In this document: piece by piece, positions 26,152 through 33,576 of the stretch
How the letters are laid out: every line of letters starts with the position of its first letter
How positions within the stretch are numbered: the first letter of the stretch is position 1
NCBI RefSeq assembly: GCF_001514215.1
Contig: NZ_KQ948858.1
Location: 24,648-88,647 of the forward strand
Direction: 5' to 3'
DNA length: 64,000 nt
From: Streptomyces bungoensis
GTDB taxonomy: Bacteria > Actinomycetota > Actinomycetes > Streptomycetales > Streptomycetaceae
Program-made: the position numbers and the translations under genes
Notes under the pieces: model-generated
The model's input: the letters and a program-made list of their open reading frames with translations, nothing else
The model's database searches: none
What the model was told of the DNA's origin: nothing

Positions 26152-26290
26152 GGAAACGATTCTCTACCCCCGCCGGCTCCTCACACATCTCCATGAAGGC
26201 GCTATGGACATGACATGGCGGGCCCACTTAAATCTCAGTGACATGTCCGCGCCACCCCCACGCCTAGCAGGCGCCTCCCCGAGGAGACCG

Positions 26291-27940
26291 ATGAGTCGGA
26301 TACGTCAGCACGTCCGAGGGTCCCGTCGTCTCGCCACCGCCGGCATCGCCGCCACCACCGCGGCCCTGCTCGCCGCGGCCCTCTCCCCCGCCGCGCAGGC
26401 CGACAGCCGGCCCACCCGGGCCACCGCCGTCGAGAACGCGGCCTCCGCCCTCCTGGCGCACGCCGCCGGCCTGGGCCTGACCTCCGCCCAGGACACCAGC
26501 GTCCGGGACGTGATCGTCGACAGGGACGGCACCCAGCACGTCCGCTACGACCGCACCTACCGCGACCTCCCGGTCCTCGGCGGCGACTTCGTCGTCCACC
26601 TGGCCCCGAGCGGCGCCTACCGCAGCGCCGACCGGGCCACCAGGCACCTGATCTCCCTGCCCTCCGTCACCCCGAAGCTGTCCGCGCCCAAGGCCGCCGA
26701 CCTCGCGGTGAACGCCCTGCGCGCCGCCAACCTCGGCGAGAGGCTGCGGCAGGTCAAGGCCAAGCCGGAGCTGGTCGTCGACGCCCTGCACGGCACGCCC
26801 AGGCTCGCCTGGCGCACCAACGCCGCCGGCCAGGACTCGCTCGGCAACCCGGTCGCCCGCACCGTGCTGACCGACGCCCGCACCGGCGCCCAGATCGACG
26901 CCTGGGACAGCATCGAGACCGCCACCGGCGACGGCAAGGGGCTGTACAGCGGCACGGTGCCGCTGGAGACGACCCAGTCCGGGTCGTCGTACCAGCTCAA
27001 GGACCCGACCCGGGGCAACACCTACACCGGCGACGCGCAGGGCAAGACCGACCTGTGCTTCCTCAACATCTGCTTCAGCCGGGCCCCCGCGACCCTGTTC
27101 ACGGACGCCGACAACCACTGGGGCACGGGGACCACGGCCGACCGCGCCTCGGCGGCCGTCGACGCCCAGTACGGCACCAACGAGACCTGGGACTACTACA
27201 AGAACGTCCACGGCCGCAACGGCATCGCCGGCGACGGCAAGGGCTCGTACAACCGCGTCCACTACGGCAGCAACTACAACAACGCCTTCTGGGACGACAG
27301 CTGCTTCTGCATGACGTACGGCGACGGCGACGGCACCACCTTCGGCCCCCTCGTCGCCCTCGACGTCGCCGGGCACGAGATGTCGCACGGCGTCACGTCC
27401 AAGACGGCGGCCCTGACCTACTCGGGCGAGTCCGGCGGCCTGAACGAGGCCACCTCCGACATCCTCGGCACGATGGTCGAGTGGTACGCGAACAACTCCT
27501 CCGACCCCGGTGACTACCTCATCGGCGAGCAGATCGTGAAGCCCGGCTTCGGCAAGGCCGCCCTGCGCTTCATGGACAAGCCCTCGAAGGACGGCAACTC
27601 CGCGGACTACTGGAGCAGTTCGGTCGGCAACCTCGACGTCCACTACTCCTCGGGCGTCGCCAACCACTTCGCCTACCTCCTCGCGGAGGGCAGCGGCGCC
27701 AAGACCATCAACGGCGTCAGCTACGACTCGCCGACGTACAACGGCTCGACCGTCACCGGCATCGGCCGCGACAAGCTCGGCAAGATCTGGTACCGGGCGC
27801 TGACGGTCTACATGACGTCGTCCACGAACTACGCGGGCGCCCGCACGGCCACCCTGAACGCCGCCAAGGACCTGTACGGCTCCGGCAGCACGGAGTACAA
27901 CGCGGTGGCGGCGGCCTGGAGCGCGGTGAACGTGAACTGA
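26291..27940 (+). CDS. Secreted M4 (thermolysin-like) neutral metalloprotease
   Basis: The 549-aa preproenzyme starts at ATG 26291, behind GAGGAG. A signal peptide of ~38 residues with an AQA cleavage motif precedes an FTP/PepSY-type propeptide (to ~210). The catalytic domain has HEMSH (His362, Glu363, His366) and, 24 residues after His362, the third zinc ligand Glu386 in NEATSD, exactly the thermolysin spacing; a DVHYSSGVANHFAYL segment holds the active-site His. Four Cys near DLCFLNICF and DDSCFCM suggest disulfides. It digests extracellular protein. Its upstream region has GACATG repeats that could be regulatory. Confidence 0.95.
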   Translation: MSRIRQHVRGSRRLATAGIAATTAALLAAALSPAAQADSRPTRATAVENAASALLAHAAGLGLTSAQDTSVRDVIVDRDGTQHVRYDRTYRDLPVLGGDFVVHLAPSGAYRSADRATRHLISLPSVTPKLSAPKAADLAVNALRAANLGERLRQVKAKPELVVDALHGTPRLAWRTNAAGQDSLGNPVARTVLTDARTGAQIDAWDSIETATGDGKGLYSGTVPLETTQSGSSYQLKDPTRGNTYTGDAQGKTDLCFLNICFSRAPATLFTDADNHWGTGTTADRASAAVDAQYGTNETWDYYKNVHGRNGIAGDGKGSYNRVHYGSNYNNAFWDDSCFCMTYGDGDGTTFGPLVALDVAGHEMSHGVTSKTAALTYSGESGGLNEATSDILGTMVEWYANNSSDPGDYLIGEQIVKPGFGKAALRFMDKPSKDGNSADYWSSSVGNLDVHYSSGVANHFAYLLAEGSGAKTINGVSYDSPTYNGSTVTGIGRDKLGKIWYRALTVYMTSSTNYAGARTATLNAAKDLYGSGSTEYNAVAAAWSAVNVN

Positions 27941-27962
27941 CGCCGCGCCGCGACGCGGTGGA

Positions 27963-27996
27963 CGGCCGCCCCGGGGATTCGGCACCGGGGCGGCCG
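27963..27996 (+). terminator. Terminator after the M4 protease gene
   Basis: CGGCCGCCCCGG (27963-27974) pairs perfectly with CCGGGGCGGCCG (27985-27996) across a 10-nt loop, 22 bp after the stop codon, and is followed by TTCT. This is a strong Streptomyces-type terminator. Confidence 0.85.
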
Positions 27997-28000
27997 TTCT

Positions 28001-28415
28001 GCCGTTGCCAAGGCACGCATGAGCTGTCTCCAGACTCCGGGGATCGAAGTCCGTGTCGAGAGCCCGTCCAGCGAATGGAGAGCAACAGCCCGGCAGATGT
28101 CCGAAGTTTCGCCACCGCCGCCAGAACCCAGGCCGCCCGCGTGGCGCGCCGCCCTTCACAGTGACCGGCTACGGTGACGCCGCCCCCGGCCCCTTCCCGA
28201 CAGGAGACACACGCTGTCCGATGGCATTGCCTGGGTCGCCGGAGAAGGCGAGTCGCTGCCTGCGTCCGCTGGACGCCCTGGCCTTCGCTCCGGACGCCGA
28301 GAAGGTCGCCGTCTCCTGGCGTGAGGTGGGCCGCGCGGATCTGACACCCGGCCTGCTCACCAGGCGGCTGGAGCGGTATCTCCAGACCCTTTTCGACCGC
28401 TGCACCTGACGTCGC
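28001..28415. other. Gene-poor gap with a possible decayed CDS
   Basis: No clear gene is present. A plus-strand frame at 28161-28409 (82 aa from GTG) has codon use like a real gene and ends WREVGRADLTPGLLTRRLERYLQTLFDRCT, but lacks a good ribosome binding site. In another frame the segment at about 28215-28257 reads SDGIAWVAGEGESLP, so the stretch may be a frame-shifted remnant of a once larger gene. I cannot name the parent family. Confidence 0.3.
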
Positions 28416-29366
28416 CTACCGGAAACCGAGGTCCGGATCGGTGCCGGCCAGCTCACCGCCGGCTGCCCACAGGCAAGCGGCGACGGCCCGGTCGGCCATG
28501 TGGGAGGGGACGGGCTCACAACGCGGTCTGCCACGCAGGCCGAAGACCCTCGGCCCCCACAACTGCCCTCCCCGCACCTCCGGATCGAGGACGGCACGGA
28601 CGACGGGCCATGCTCCGGCGTCCTTGCCCTGCACCAGGAGCGCGGCGGGCAGGGCGCGCAGCCGCTCGCCAGAGGTCGTCACGCTGACCTGCGGGCGGGA
28701 CGGGGTCAGGGAGTCCAACGCACCGCCGGGGTGGGCCACCACGCTGAGCACCGTGCTGCCGACGGCGCGCAGGCGGCGGTCGAGTTCGAAGCCGAAGCAC
28801 ATCTGCGCCAGCTTCGACCGGCCGTAGGTGCGCTTGGGCCGGTAGTCCCGGGTCGACTGCAGATCGCCGAGGTCCAGTCGCTCGGACCGCGCCGCGAAGC
28901 TGCCCACCGTCACGACGCGGCCCGCCGGCGCCGCGGACAGCAAGGGGGCCAGCCACTGGGTGAGCGCGAAGTGGCCGAGGTGGTTGGTGCCGAACATCAG
29001 CTCGTGGCCGTCCGCGGTCTCCCGACGCGGCGGGTCGTCCAGCGCGACCCCCGCGTTGTGGACCACCGCGTCGAGACGGTCGAGGCCCAGCCCGTCTGCG
29101 GCGGTCTTCAGGGACGACAGGTCGGCGAGGTCCAGCGGCAGGTGGCGTACCCGCGCGCCGGGGACGCGCGAGCGGATCGAGGCGATGGCGGCGTCGGCCT
29201 TGGCGCGGTCCCGGCTGCCGAGTACGACGACGGCGCCGGTGGCGGCGAGCTGCTCCGCGGCGAAGTAGCCGATCCCGGCGTTGCCCCCGGTGACCAGGAA
29301 GCAGCTGCCCTCGGCGGACGGCAGCCGGCGCACGTCCCACGGTCGGCTCTGGGATGCGGAAGACAC
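28416..29366 (-). CDS. Short-chain dehydrogenase/reductase (retinol-dehydrogenase-like)
   Basis: The 316-aa protein has the SDR cofactor motif FLVTGGNAGIGYFAAEQLAATG, the structural VVHNAGVA (NNAG-type) motif, the catalytic Ser in VVTVGSFAARS and YGRSK (Tyr/Lys). It would oxidise or reduce an alcohol/carbonyl with NAD(P). GTG 29366 is chosen because AAGGAG precedes it; the longer frame has no support. Similar large SDRs in Streptomyces act on secondary metabolites or lipids, but no partner gene indicates the substrate. Two direct repeats lie upstream. Confidence 0.9.
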   Translation of the reverse strand: MSSASQSRPWDVRRLPSAEGSCFLVTGGNAGIGYFAAEQLAATGAVVVLGSRDRAKADAAIASIRSRVPGARVRHLPLDLADLSSLKTAADGLGLDRLDAVVHNAGVALDDPPRRETADGHELMFGTNHLGHFALTQWLAPLLSAAPAGRVVTVGSFAARSERLDLGDLQSTRDYRPKRTYGRSKLAQMCFGFELDRRLRAVGSTVLSVVAHPGGALDSLTPSRPQVSVTTSGERLRALPAALLVQGKDAGAWPVVRAVLDPEVRGGQLWGPRVFGLRGRPRCEPVPSHMADRAVAACLWAAGGELAGTDPDLGFR

Positions 29367-29447
29367 GATGACAGGCTCCTTGCGCTCGGGGGCACTGTGC
29401 TCCTGGGGAGCACCGACCCGCCCAAGGTCGCAACCTCCACCCACATA

Positions 29448-29479
29448 CCGCCGACAGATCACGCCCACCGCCGACAGAT
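29448..29479. repeat. Two direct repeats upstream of the SDR gene
   Basis: CCGCCGACAGAT occurs at 29448-29459 and again at 29468-29479, a period of 20 bp (about two helical turns), some 80-110 bp upstream of the SDR start. This phasing is typical of activator binding sites. No regulator is identified. Confidence 0.6.
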
Positions 29480-29510
29480 GCCCGACACCTGTGCCGGAGC
29501 AGGCTCCGCG

Positions 29511-30251
29511 TCAGTACGGTGCGAGGACGCAGAACTCGTGGCCCTCGGGGTCGGTCAGGCAGGTCCACGGCACGTCGCCCTGGCCGAGGTCGAGGTCGGT
29601 GGCGCCGAGCGCCCGCAGCCGGGCCACCTCCGCCGCCTTGTCGTCGCCGGGGTACGGCAGCAGGTCGAGATGGACGCGGTCGGGCACCGTCTTCACGTCG
29701 GGCGTGCGGAGGAACTCGAGATACGGACCGACGCCCTTGGCGTTGCGCATCACCGCGTGATCGCCGGTCACCTCGTGCACGGTCCAGTCCGTCGCCTCGC
29801 CCCAGAACCGGGCCATGGCGCGCGGATCCGCGCAGTCGACCACCACCGCGGCGATCGGCCCCGTGTCCCGGTAGACCTCCCGGGGCTCCAGCACGCAGAA
29901 CTCGTTGCCCTCCGGGTCCGCGAGGACCGTCCACGGCACGTCGCCCTGGCCCACGTCGGCGGGCGCCGCGCCGAGGGCCTCGAGGCGCGCGACCAGCTCC
30001 ACCTGATGGGCCGCGGAGGTGGTGGCGAGATCGAGGTGCACACGGTTCTTCGTCGCCGCCCCGGGTTCCGGCACGGGAACGACGTCGATGCCGAGGGCGA
30101 CCGGGTCCGGCCAGACGAGGCCGCCGGCGGGGCCGACGTAGGTCGTCACGCCGGGGCTGTAGGCACTCCAGCCGAGCGCCTGAGCCCAGAACCGGCCGAC
30201 CGCCGAGGGGTCCAGAGCCTTCACGTTCACCATCACGGGTCGCAGTGCCAT
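29511..30251 (-). CDS. Two-domain VOC (glyoxalase/bleomycin-resistance fold) protein
   Basis: The 246-aa protein is an internal duplication. Both halves contain a WTVLADPEGNEFCVL or WTCLTDPEGHEFCVL motif and a VHLDL strand, the hallmarks of the vicinal-oxygen-chelate fold. Such proteins bind a metal and act in resistance or isomerisation; many Streptomyces members are unassigned. ATG 30251 is preceded by GGAGG. It lies 17 bp downstream of the TetR gene and is probably co-transcribed and so autoregulated with it. Confidence 0.88.
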   Translation of the reverse strand: MALRPVMVNVKALDPSAVGRFWAQALGWSAYSPGVTTYVGPAGGLVWPDPVALGIDVVPVPEPGAATKNRVHLDLATTSAAHQVELVARLEALGAAPADVGQGDVPWTVLADPEGNEFCVLEPREVYRDTGPIAAVVVDCADPRAMARFWGEATDWTVHEVTGDHAVMRNAKGVGPYLEFLRTPDVKTVPDRVHLDLLPYPGDDKAAEVARLRALGATDLDLGQGDVPWTCLTDPEGHEFCVLAPY

Positions 30252-30268
30252 GCCAGTGATCCTCCCTC

Positions 30269-30925
30269 TCAACGCCGCCTGTGCGCACCCAGGTTGAGCA
30301 GCACCTCGCCGAGCTGGTCGGCGGTGAGGGCCGGCGCGGGCAGCGGAGGCGTGGCCGGGCCGGCGCGCAGGCCGTCGAGGAGCAGGGTGAGCGGGCGGAG
30401 CCAGGCGTCCGGGGCCGCCGTGGTGAGCGCGGGGACGGCCCGGCCCAGTGCCGCCAGGGTGAAGAGCAGGTCCTCGGTGGTGAGGTCCGGGCGGACGGTG
30501 CCCTGCTCCCGGCCGCGCCGGAGCAACACGTCGATGGTCTCCCGGTTGTGGGCGTGGATCGACTCGAGGGAGGTGACGCCTTCCAGGCTCGTGGTCATGA
30601 GGTCGTTGGTGCCGCGGTCCGCGGCCAGGCCCGCGAACACCGTCCGCAGGTACTGCGTCAGTCCCGTCCACGCGTCCTCGGCGGTCCGCGCGCGCTCGCC
30701 CGCCGCCGTGGTCTCGGTGAGCGCGTCCCGGAAGACCTCGTCGACGAGCGCGGCCCGGCTCGGGAAGTGGCGGTAGAGGGTGGCGTTGCCCACGCCCGCC
30801 CGCCGGGCGATCTCGTCGAGCGGTGCGTCCAGGCCCTGTTCGGCGAAGACCTCGCGGGCCGTGTCCGCCAGCAGCCTCCGGTTGCGCAGCGCGTCGCGGC
30901 GCCCCGCCGGCGCACGGTCGCCCAT
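30269..30925 (-). CDS. TetR family repressor
   Basis: The 218-aa regulator has an N-terminal TetR HTH (ADTAREVFAEQGLDAPLDEIARRAGVGNATLYRHFPSRAALVDEVF) and a helical ligand-binding C-terminal domain of the SbtR-like class. It diverges from the patatin gene, with two copies of a GGGGA-N4-TCCCC palindrome in the 108-bp gap, and is followed by the VOC gene. It is likely to repress both directions until a ligand, possibly a lipid or aromatic, binds. Confidence 0.92.
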   Translation of the reverse strand: MGDRAPAGRRDALRNRRLLADTAREVFAEQGLDAPLDEIARRAGVGNATLYRHFPSRAALVDEVFRDALTETTAAGERARTAEDAWTGLTQYLRTVFAGLAADRGTNDLMTTSLEGVTSLESIHAHNRETIDVLLRRGREQGTVRPDLTTEDLLFTLAALGRAVPALTTAAPDAWLRPLTLLLDGLRAGPATPPLPAPALTADQLGEVLLNLGAHRRR

Positions 30926-30945
30926 CGCGTCTCCCTCTTCCCGAG

Positions 30946-30973
30946 CCGTACCGGGGAGTGCTCCCCGGTACGG
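30946..30973. promoter_or_regulatory. TetR operator 1 (perfect 28-bp palindrome)
   Basis: CCGTACCGGGGAG-TG-CTCCCCGGTACGG is a perfect 13-bp inverted repeat, starting 20 bp before the TetR ATG. Its core GGGGA-GTGC-TCCCC recurs 44 bp away, at 30996-31011. Confidence 0.75.
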
Positions 30974-30995
30974 ATGCTATCGTCGAACGCACAAG

Positions 30996-31011
30996 CGGGG
31001 ACCACTCCCCG
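30996..31011. promoter_or_regulatory. TetR operator 2
   Basis: CGGGGA-CCAC-TCCCCG shares the GGGGA-N4-TCCCC core of operator 1 and lies 22 bp before the patatin start. The centre-to-centre distance of 44 bp puts both sites on one helix face. Confidence 0.65.
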
Positions 31012-31033
31012 TTTCGTGACGCGAGGGGGAAGC

Positions 31034-31873
31034 ATGCCCGGCACCGCACTCGTGCTCGGCGGCGGCGGACCGGTGGGCGGGGCCTGGCTGGCCGGGGTGC
31101 TGGCCGGACTCACCGAGGCCGGGATCGACCTCGGCAGCGCCGACGTCGTGATCGGCACCTCCGCCGGTGCCGTCTTCGGATCCCGGCTCCGGTCCGGCGT
31201 CCCGGCCGCGGAGCTCTACGAGCGCCAGCTCTCGGGAGCGGACGCGGTCCGCCTCCCGGTGACGGCGCGCCAGACGGCCCGCTTCCTCTGGGCGGCACTC
31301 GGCTCCCGCGACCCCCAGCGGTCCGTCGAGCGCCTGGCGCGGGCGGCGCTGCACACGCGGACCGGTCCGGAGTCGGAGGTCTTCGACACGGTCGGCGCGC
31401 TCCTGGGCGACGTACGCGGCTGGCCCGAGCGGGAGTTGCGGATCGCCGCGGTCGACGCGCGGAGCGGACGGACGGAGGTGTTCGACGCGCGCTCCGGAGC
31501 GACGCTGCTCGAAGCGGTCGCGGCGAGCTGCGCCGTGCCGGTCGTATGGCCGCCGGTCACCGTGGCGGGCCGGCGCTGGATGGACGGCGGCAGTCGTTCG
31601 ACCGCCAACCTCCAGCTCGCACGGGGGTACAGCCGGGTGCTGGCGGTCGTGCCGGTCCCCCGGGCGGTCGGGCCGCATCCGAGCGCCTCCCGGCAGGCCG
31701 CCGAACTGTCCGGCGCCGGGGCGCGCGTCGCCCTGCTGGCCCCGGACCGCGCGGCGCGCCGTGCGATGGGCCGCAACCTGGCGGACGACACACGCCGCCC
31801 GGCCGCCGCCCGCGCGGGCCGCGCCCAGGCCCGGGCACTGGCCCCTTCGGTGGCCGAGGTCTGGCAGGGCTGA
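31034..31873 (+). CDS. Patatin-like phospholipase
   Basis: The 279-aa enzyme has the glycine-rich oxyanion loop VLGGGGPVGGAWLAG, the nucleophile elbow GTSAG (Ser43) and the catalytic DGG (WMDGGSRS), giving the Ser-Asp dyad of patatin hydrolases. It should cleave acyl ester bonds of phospholipids or lipids in the cytoplasm; no signal peptide is present. ATG 31034 follows GAGGGGGA. It is controlled by the divergent TetR gene judging by the two palindromes in between. Confidence 0.92.
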   Translation: MPGTALVLGGGGPVGGAWLAGVLAGLTEAGIDLGSADVVIGTSAGAVFGSRLRSGVPAAELYERQLSGADAVRLPVTARQTARFLWAALGSRDPQRSVERLARAALHTRTGPESEVFDTVGALLGDVRGWPERELRIAAVDARSGRTEVFDARSGATLLEAVAASCAVPVVWPPVTVAGRRWMDGGSRSTANLQLARGYSRVLAVVPVPRAVGPHPSASRQAAELSGAGARVALLAPDRAARRAMGRNLADDTRRPAAARAGRAQARALAPSVAEVWQG

Positions 31874-32141
31874 GGAACCCCCGCACCGCTCCGGCCCGCG
31901 GCGCGCGCCGCCGTCACCCGTTCATCGCCGCCCGTCGCTCCATTCGTGTTCTTTTCATACCGGTTATCTCCCGCGCCTCGTCCCACTCTCGTGACCTGCG
32001 GCGATCCGGCCCCCGCTAGGCCGTGCGGGGGCCGCGTCCGCCACCCGTTCGGCACGTCGCCGGCGAACCCTCGGCAAGCGGACCGGGCCGAGTGCCACTT
32101 ACCTCTGAAGGGCACGAGTCGGACAAGCCCTGGGGAGCACC

Positions 32142-32663
32142 ATGCGACGCATCGCCCGTCCGCTGACCGGTACCGCGCTCGCCGTGGCCGCGGCGGGAAT
32201 CGCCACGGCGCCGGCGTTCGGCGCGGGCTCCGACAGCCTGCAGGTGTACCCGTCCACCACGGTGCCGGGCAGCCAGGTCACGGTGAACACCGCGGCGTGC
32301 GGCACGGAGGGCGGCGCCCTCGGTGACGCGGGCGCGATCGGCGCCGGGACCTTCCCGCTGGCGCCCACCACGCACAAGGGCGAGGCGATCGGCCAGTTCC
32401 GGGTGCCGTCGAGCGCCCAGCCGGGCACGTACGAGATCGTCGCCCACTGCGCCGAGGGCACCAAGCAGATCACCGGCGACCTGGTGGTGGCACTGGGCGC
32501 GGCGCACGGGCAGGTGCAGCCGCGCGGAAGCGTGAAGACGGGGGTCGGCGGCGCGCTCGGCACCGACCCCGTACAGACCACGGCGGGTGTGGCCGCTCTG
32601 GCCGTCGCCGCCGCGGGCGGTACCTGGCTCCTGCATCGCCGGGCGAGAGGCGACGGGATCTGA
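32142..32663 (+). CDS. Secreted, membrane-tethered protein of unknown function next to a sortase
   Basis: The 173-aa product has a signal peptide (GTALAVAAAGIATAPAFGAG), a ~100-residue beta-rich, Gly/Thr-rich exported domain with two Cys (TAACGTEG, VAHCAEG) that may form a disulfide, and a C-terminal hydrophobic helix (AGVAALAVAAAGGTWLL) followed by HRRARGDGI. This sorting-signal-like C-terminus lacks a clear LPXTG or LAXTG; LGTDP precedes the helix. The ATG at 32142 fits CTGGGGAG upstream. The sortase 140 bp downstream suggests a substrate-enzyme pair. Confidence 0.82.
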   Translation: MRRIARPLTGTALAVAAAGIATAPAFGAGSDSLQVYPSTTVPGSQVTVNTAACGTEGGALGDAGAIGAGTFPLAPTTHKGEAIGQFRVPSSAQPGTYEIVAHCAEGTKQITGDLVVALGAAHGQVQPRGSVKTGVGGALGTDPVQTTAGVAALAVAAAGGTWLLHRRARGDGI

Positions 32664-32804
32664 CGGACACCCTCCGCTGTCCGTCCGCCGGTACCGCAAG
32701 TCCCGCCCCCTCCGGGTCCGATGCCCCTCGCGGCCCGGAGGGGGACGGGGGCCCGTCCCGCCAGGGGCGCGGCCCCCTGGTCCGCTCCCGGGAGAGGGGT
32801 TCGC

Positions 32805-33446
32805 ATGCGCAGGATCGGCAGGATCGGCGACACCGCGATAGCCGCCGTCACCGTCGTCGCCCTCGCCTCGGGGGTGTGGCTGCTCGGCGCCGGCACCGGG
32901 ACGCACGCCCCGCCGCAGCCGCCCGCCGCCGAGGGCCGCCCCGACCCGGGCGAGGAGCGGCTCGCGGCGCCCCCGCTGGAGCCGTCCCCGCCCACCCGCA
33001 TCCGGATCCCCGCGATCCGCGTGAACGCCCCGCTGATGGGCCTCGCGCTCACCCCCGCCGGCAGCCTGGACGTGCCGCCCGCGGACAGGAAGAACCTCGC
33101 CGGCTGGTACCGGGCCGGCACCGTGCCCGGCGAGACGGGCACCGCGGTCGTCGCCGGCCACGTCGACAACGCCGAGGGCCCCGCCGTCTTCTACGACCTG
33201 GGCGCGCTGAAGCGGGGCGCCGTCATCGAGGTGGACCGCAAGGACGGCAGCGTGGCGGTGTTCACCGTGGACGCGGTCGAGGTCTACTCGACCCGAGACT
33301 TCCCCGACGAGAAGGTGTACGGCGCCGCCGCCCGCCCGGAGCTGCGCGTCATCACCTGCGGCGGCGGCTACTCCAGGGCCACCGGCTACCTGGGCAACGT
33401 CGTGGTCTTCGCCCACCTGACCGGCAGCCGCGCCCCCACCCGCTGA
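32805..33446 (+). CDS. Class F-like sortase
   Basis: The 213-aa protein has an N-terminal membrane anchor (AIAAVTVVALASGVWLLGAG), a proline-rich stalk and a sortase beta-barrel with the catalytic His in VVAGHVDN, Cys in RVITCGGGYSRATGYLG and a nearby Arg. Sortases cleave a C-terminal sorting motif of exported proteins and join them to peptidoglycan or each other. The size and single N-terminal anchor fit the actinobacterial class F. ATG 32805 follows GGAGAGGGG. The upstream secreted protein is the probable substrate. Confidence 0.9.
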   Translation: MRRIGRIGDTAIAAVTVVALASGVWLLGAGTGTHAPPQPPAAEGRPDPGEERLAAPPLEPSPPTRIRIPAIRVNAPLMGLALTPAGSLDVPPADRKNLAGWYRAGTVPGETGTAVVAGHVDNAEGPAVFYDLGALKRGAVIEVDRKDGSVAVFTVDAVEVYSTRDFPDEKVYGAAARPELRVITCGGGYSRATGYLGNVVVFAHLTGSRAPTR

Positions 33447-33516
33447 CCACCTCACAGCGCCCCCGCGCGCCCGCCCGGGACCCTCACACCCCCCGGCCGC
33501 CGCCGCTGAGGGCAGC

Positions 33517-33554
33517 GTTCCCCGTGGGAAACAGCGGTGATGCGACCGGGTAAC
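33517..33554 (+). promoter_or_regulatory. Candidate GlnR binding region upstream of the nir operon
   Basis: GTTCC-n6-GAAAC-n6-GATGC-n6-GTAAC runs at an exact 11-bp pitch from 33517 to 33554, about 20 bp before the first gene. GAAAC and GTAAC are perfect b- and a-site half boxes of the Streptomyces GlnR consensus gTnAc-n6-GaAAc; the other two are degenerate. Nitrite reductase genes are known GlnR targets in S. coelicolor. Confidence 0.6.
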
Positions 33555-33576
33555 GTCGCCGCCGCACGCTCGGTGC

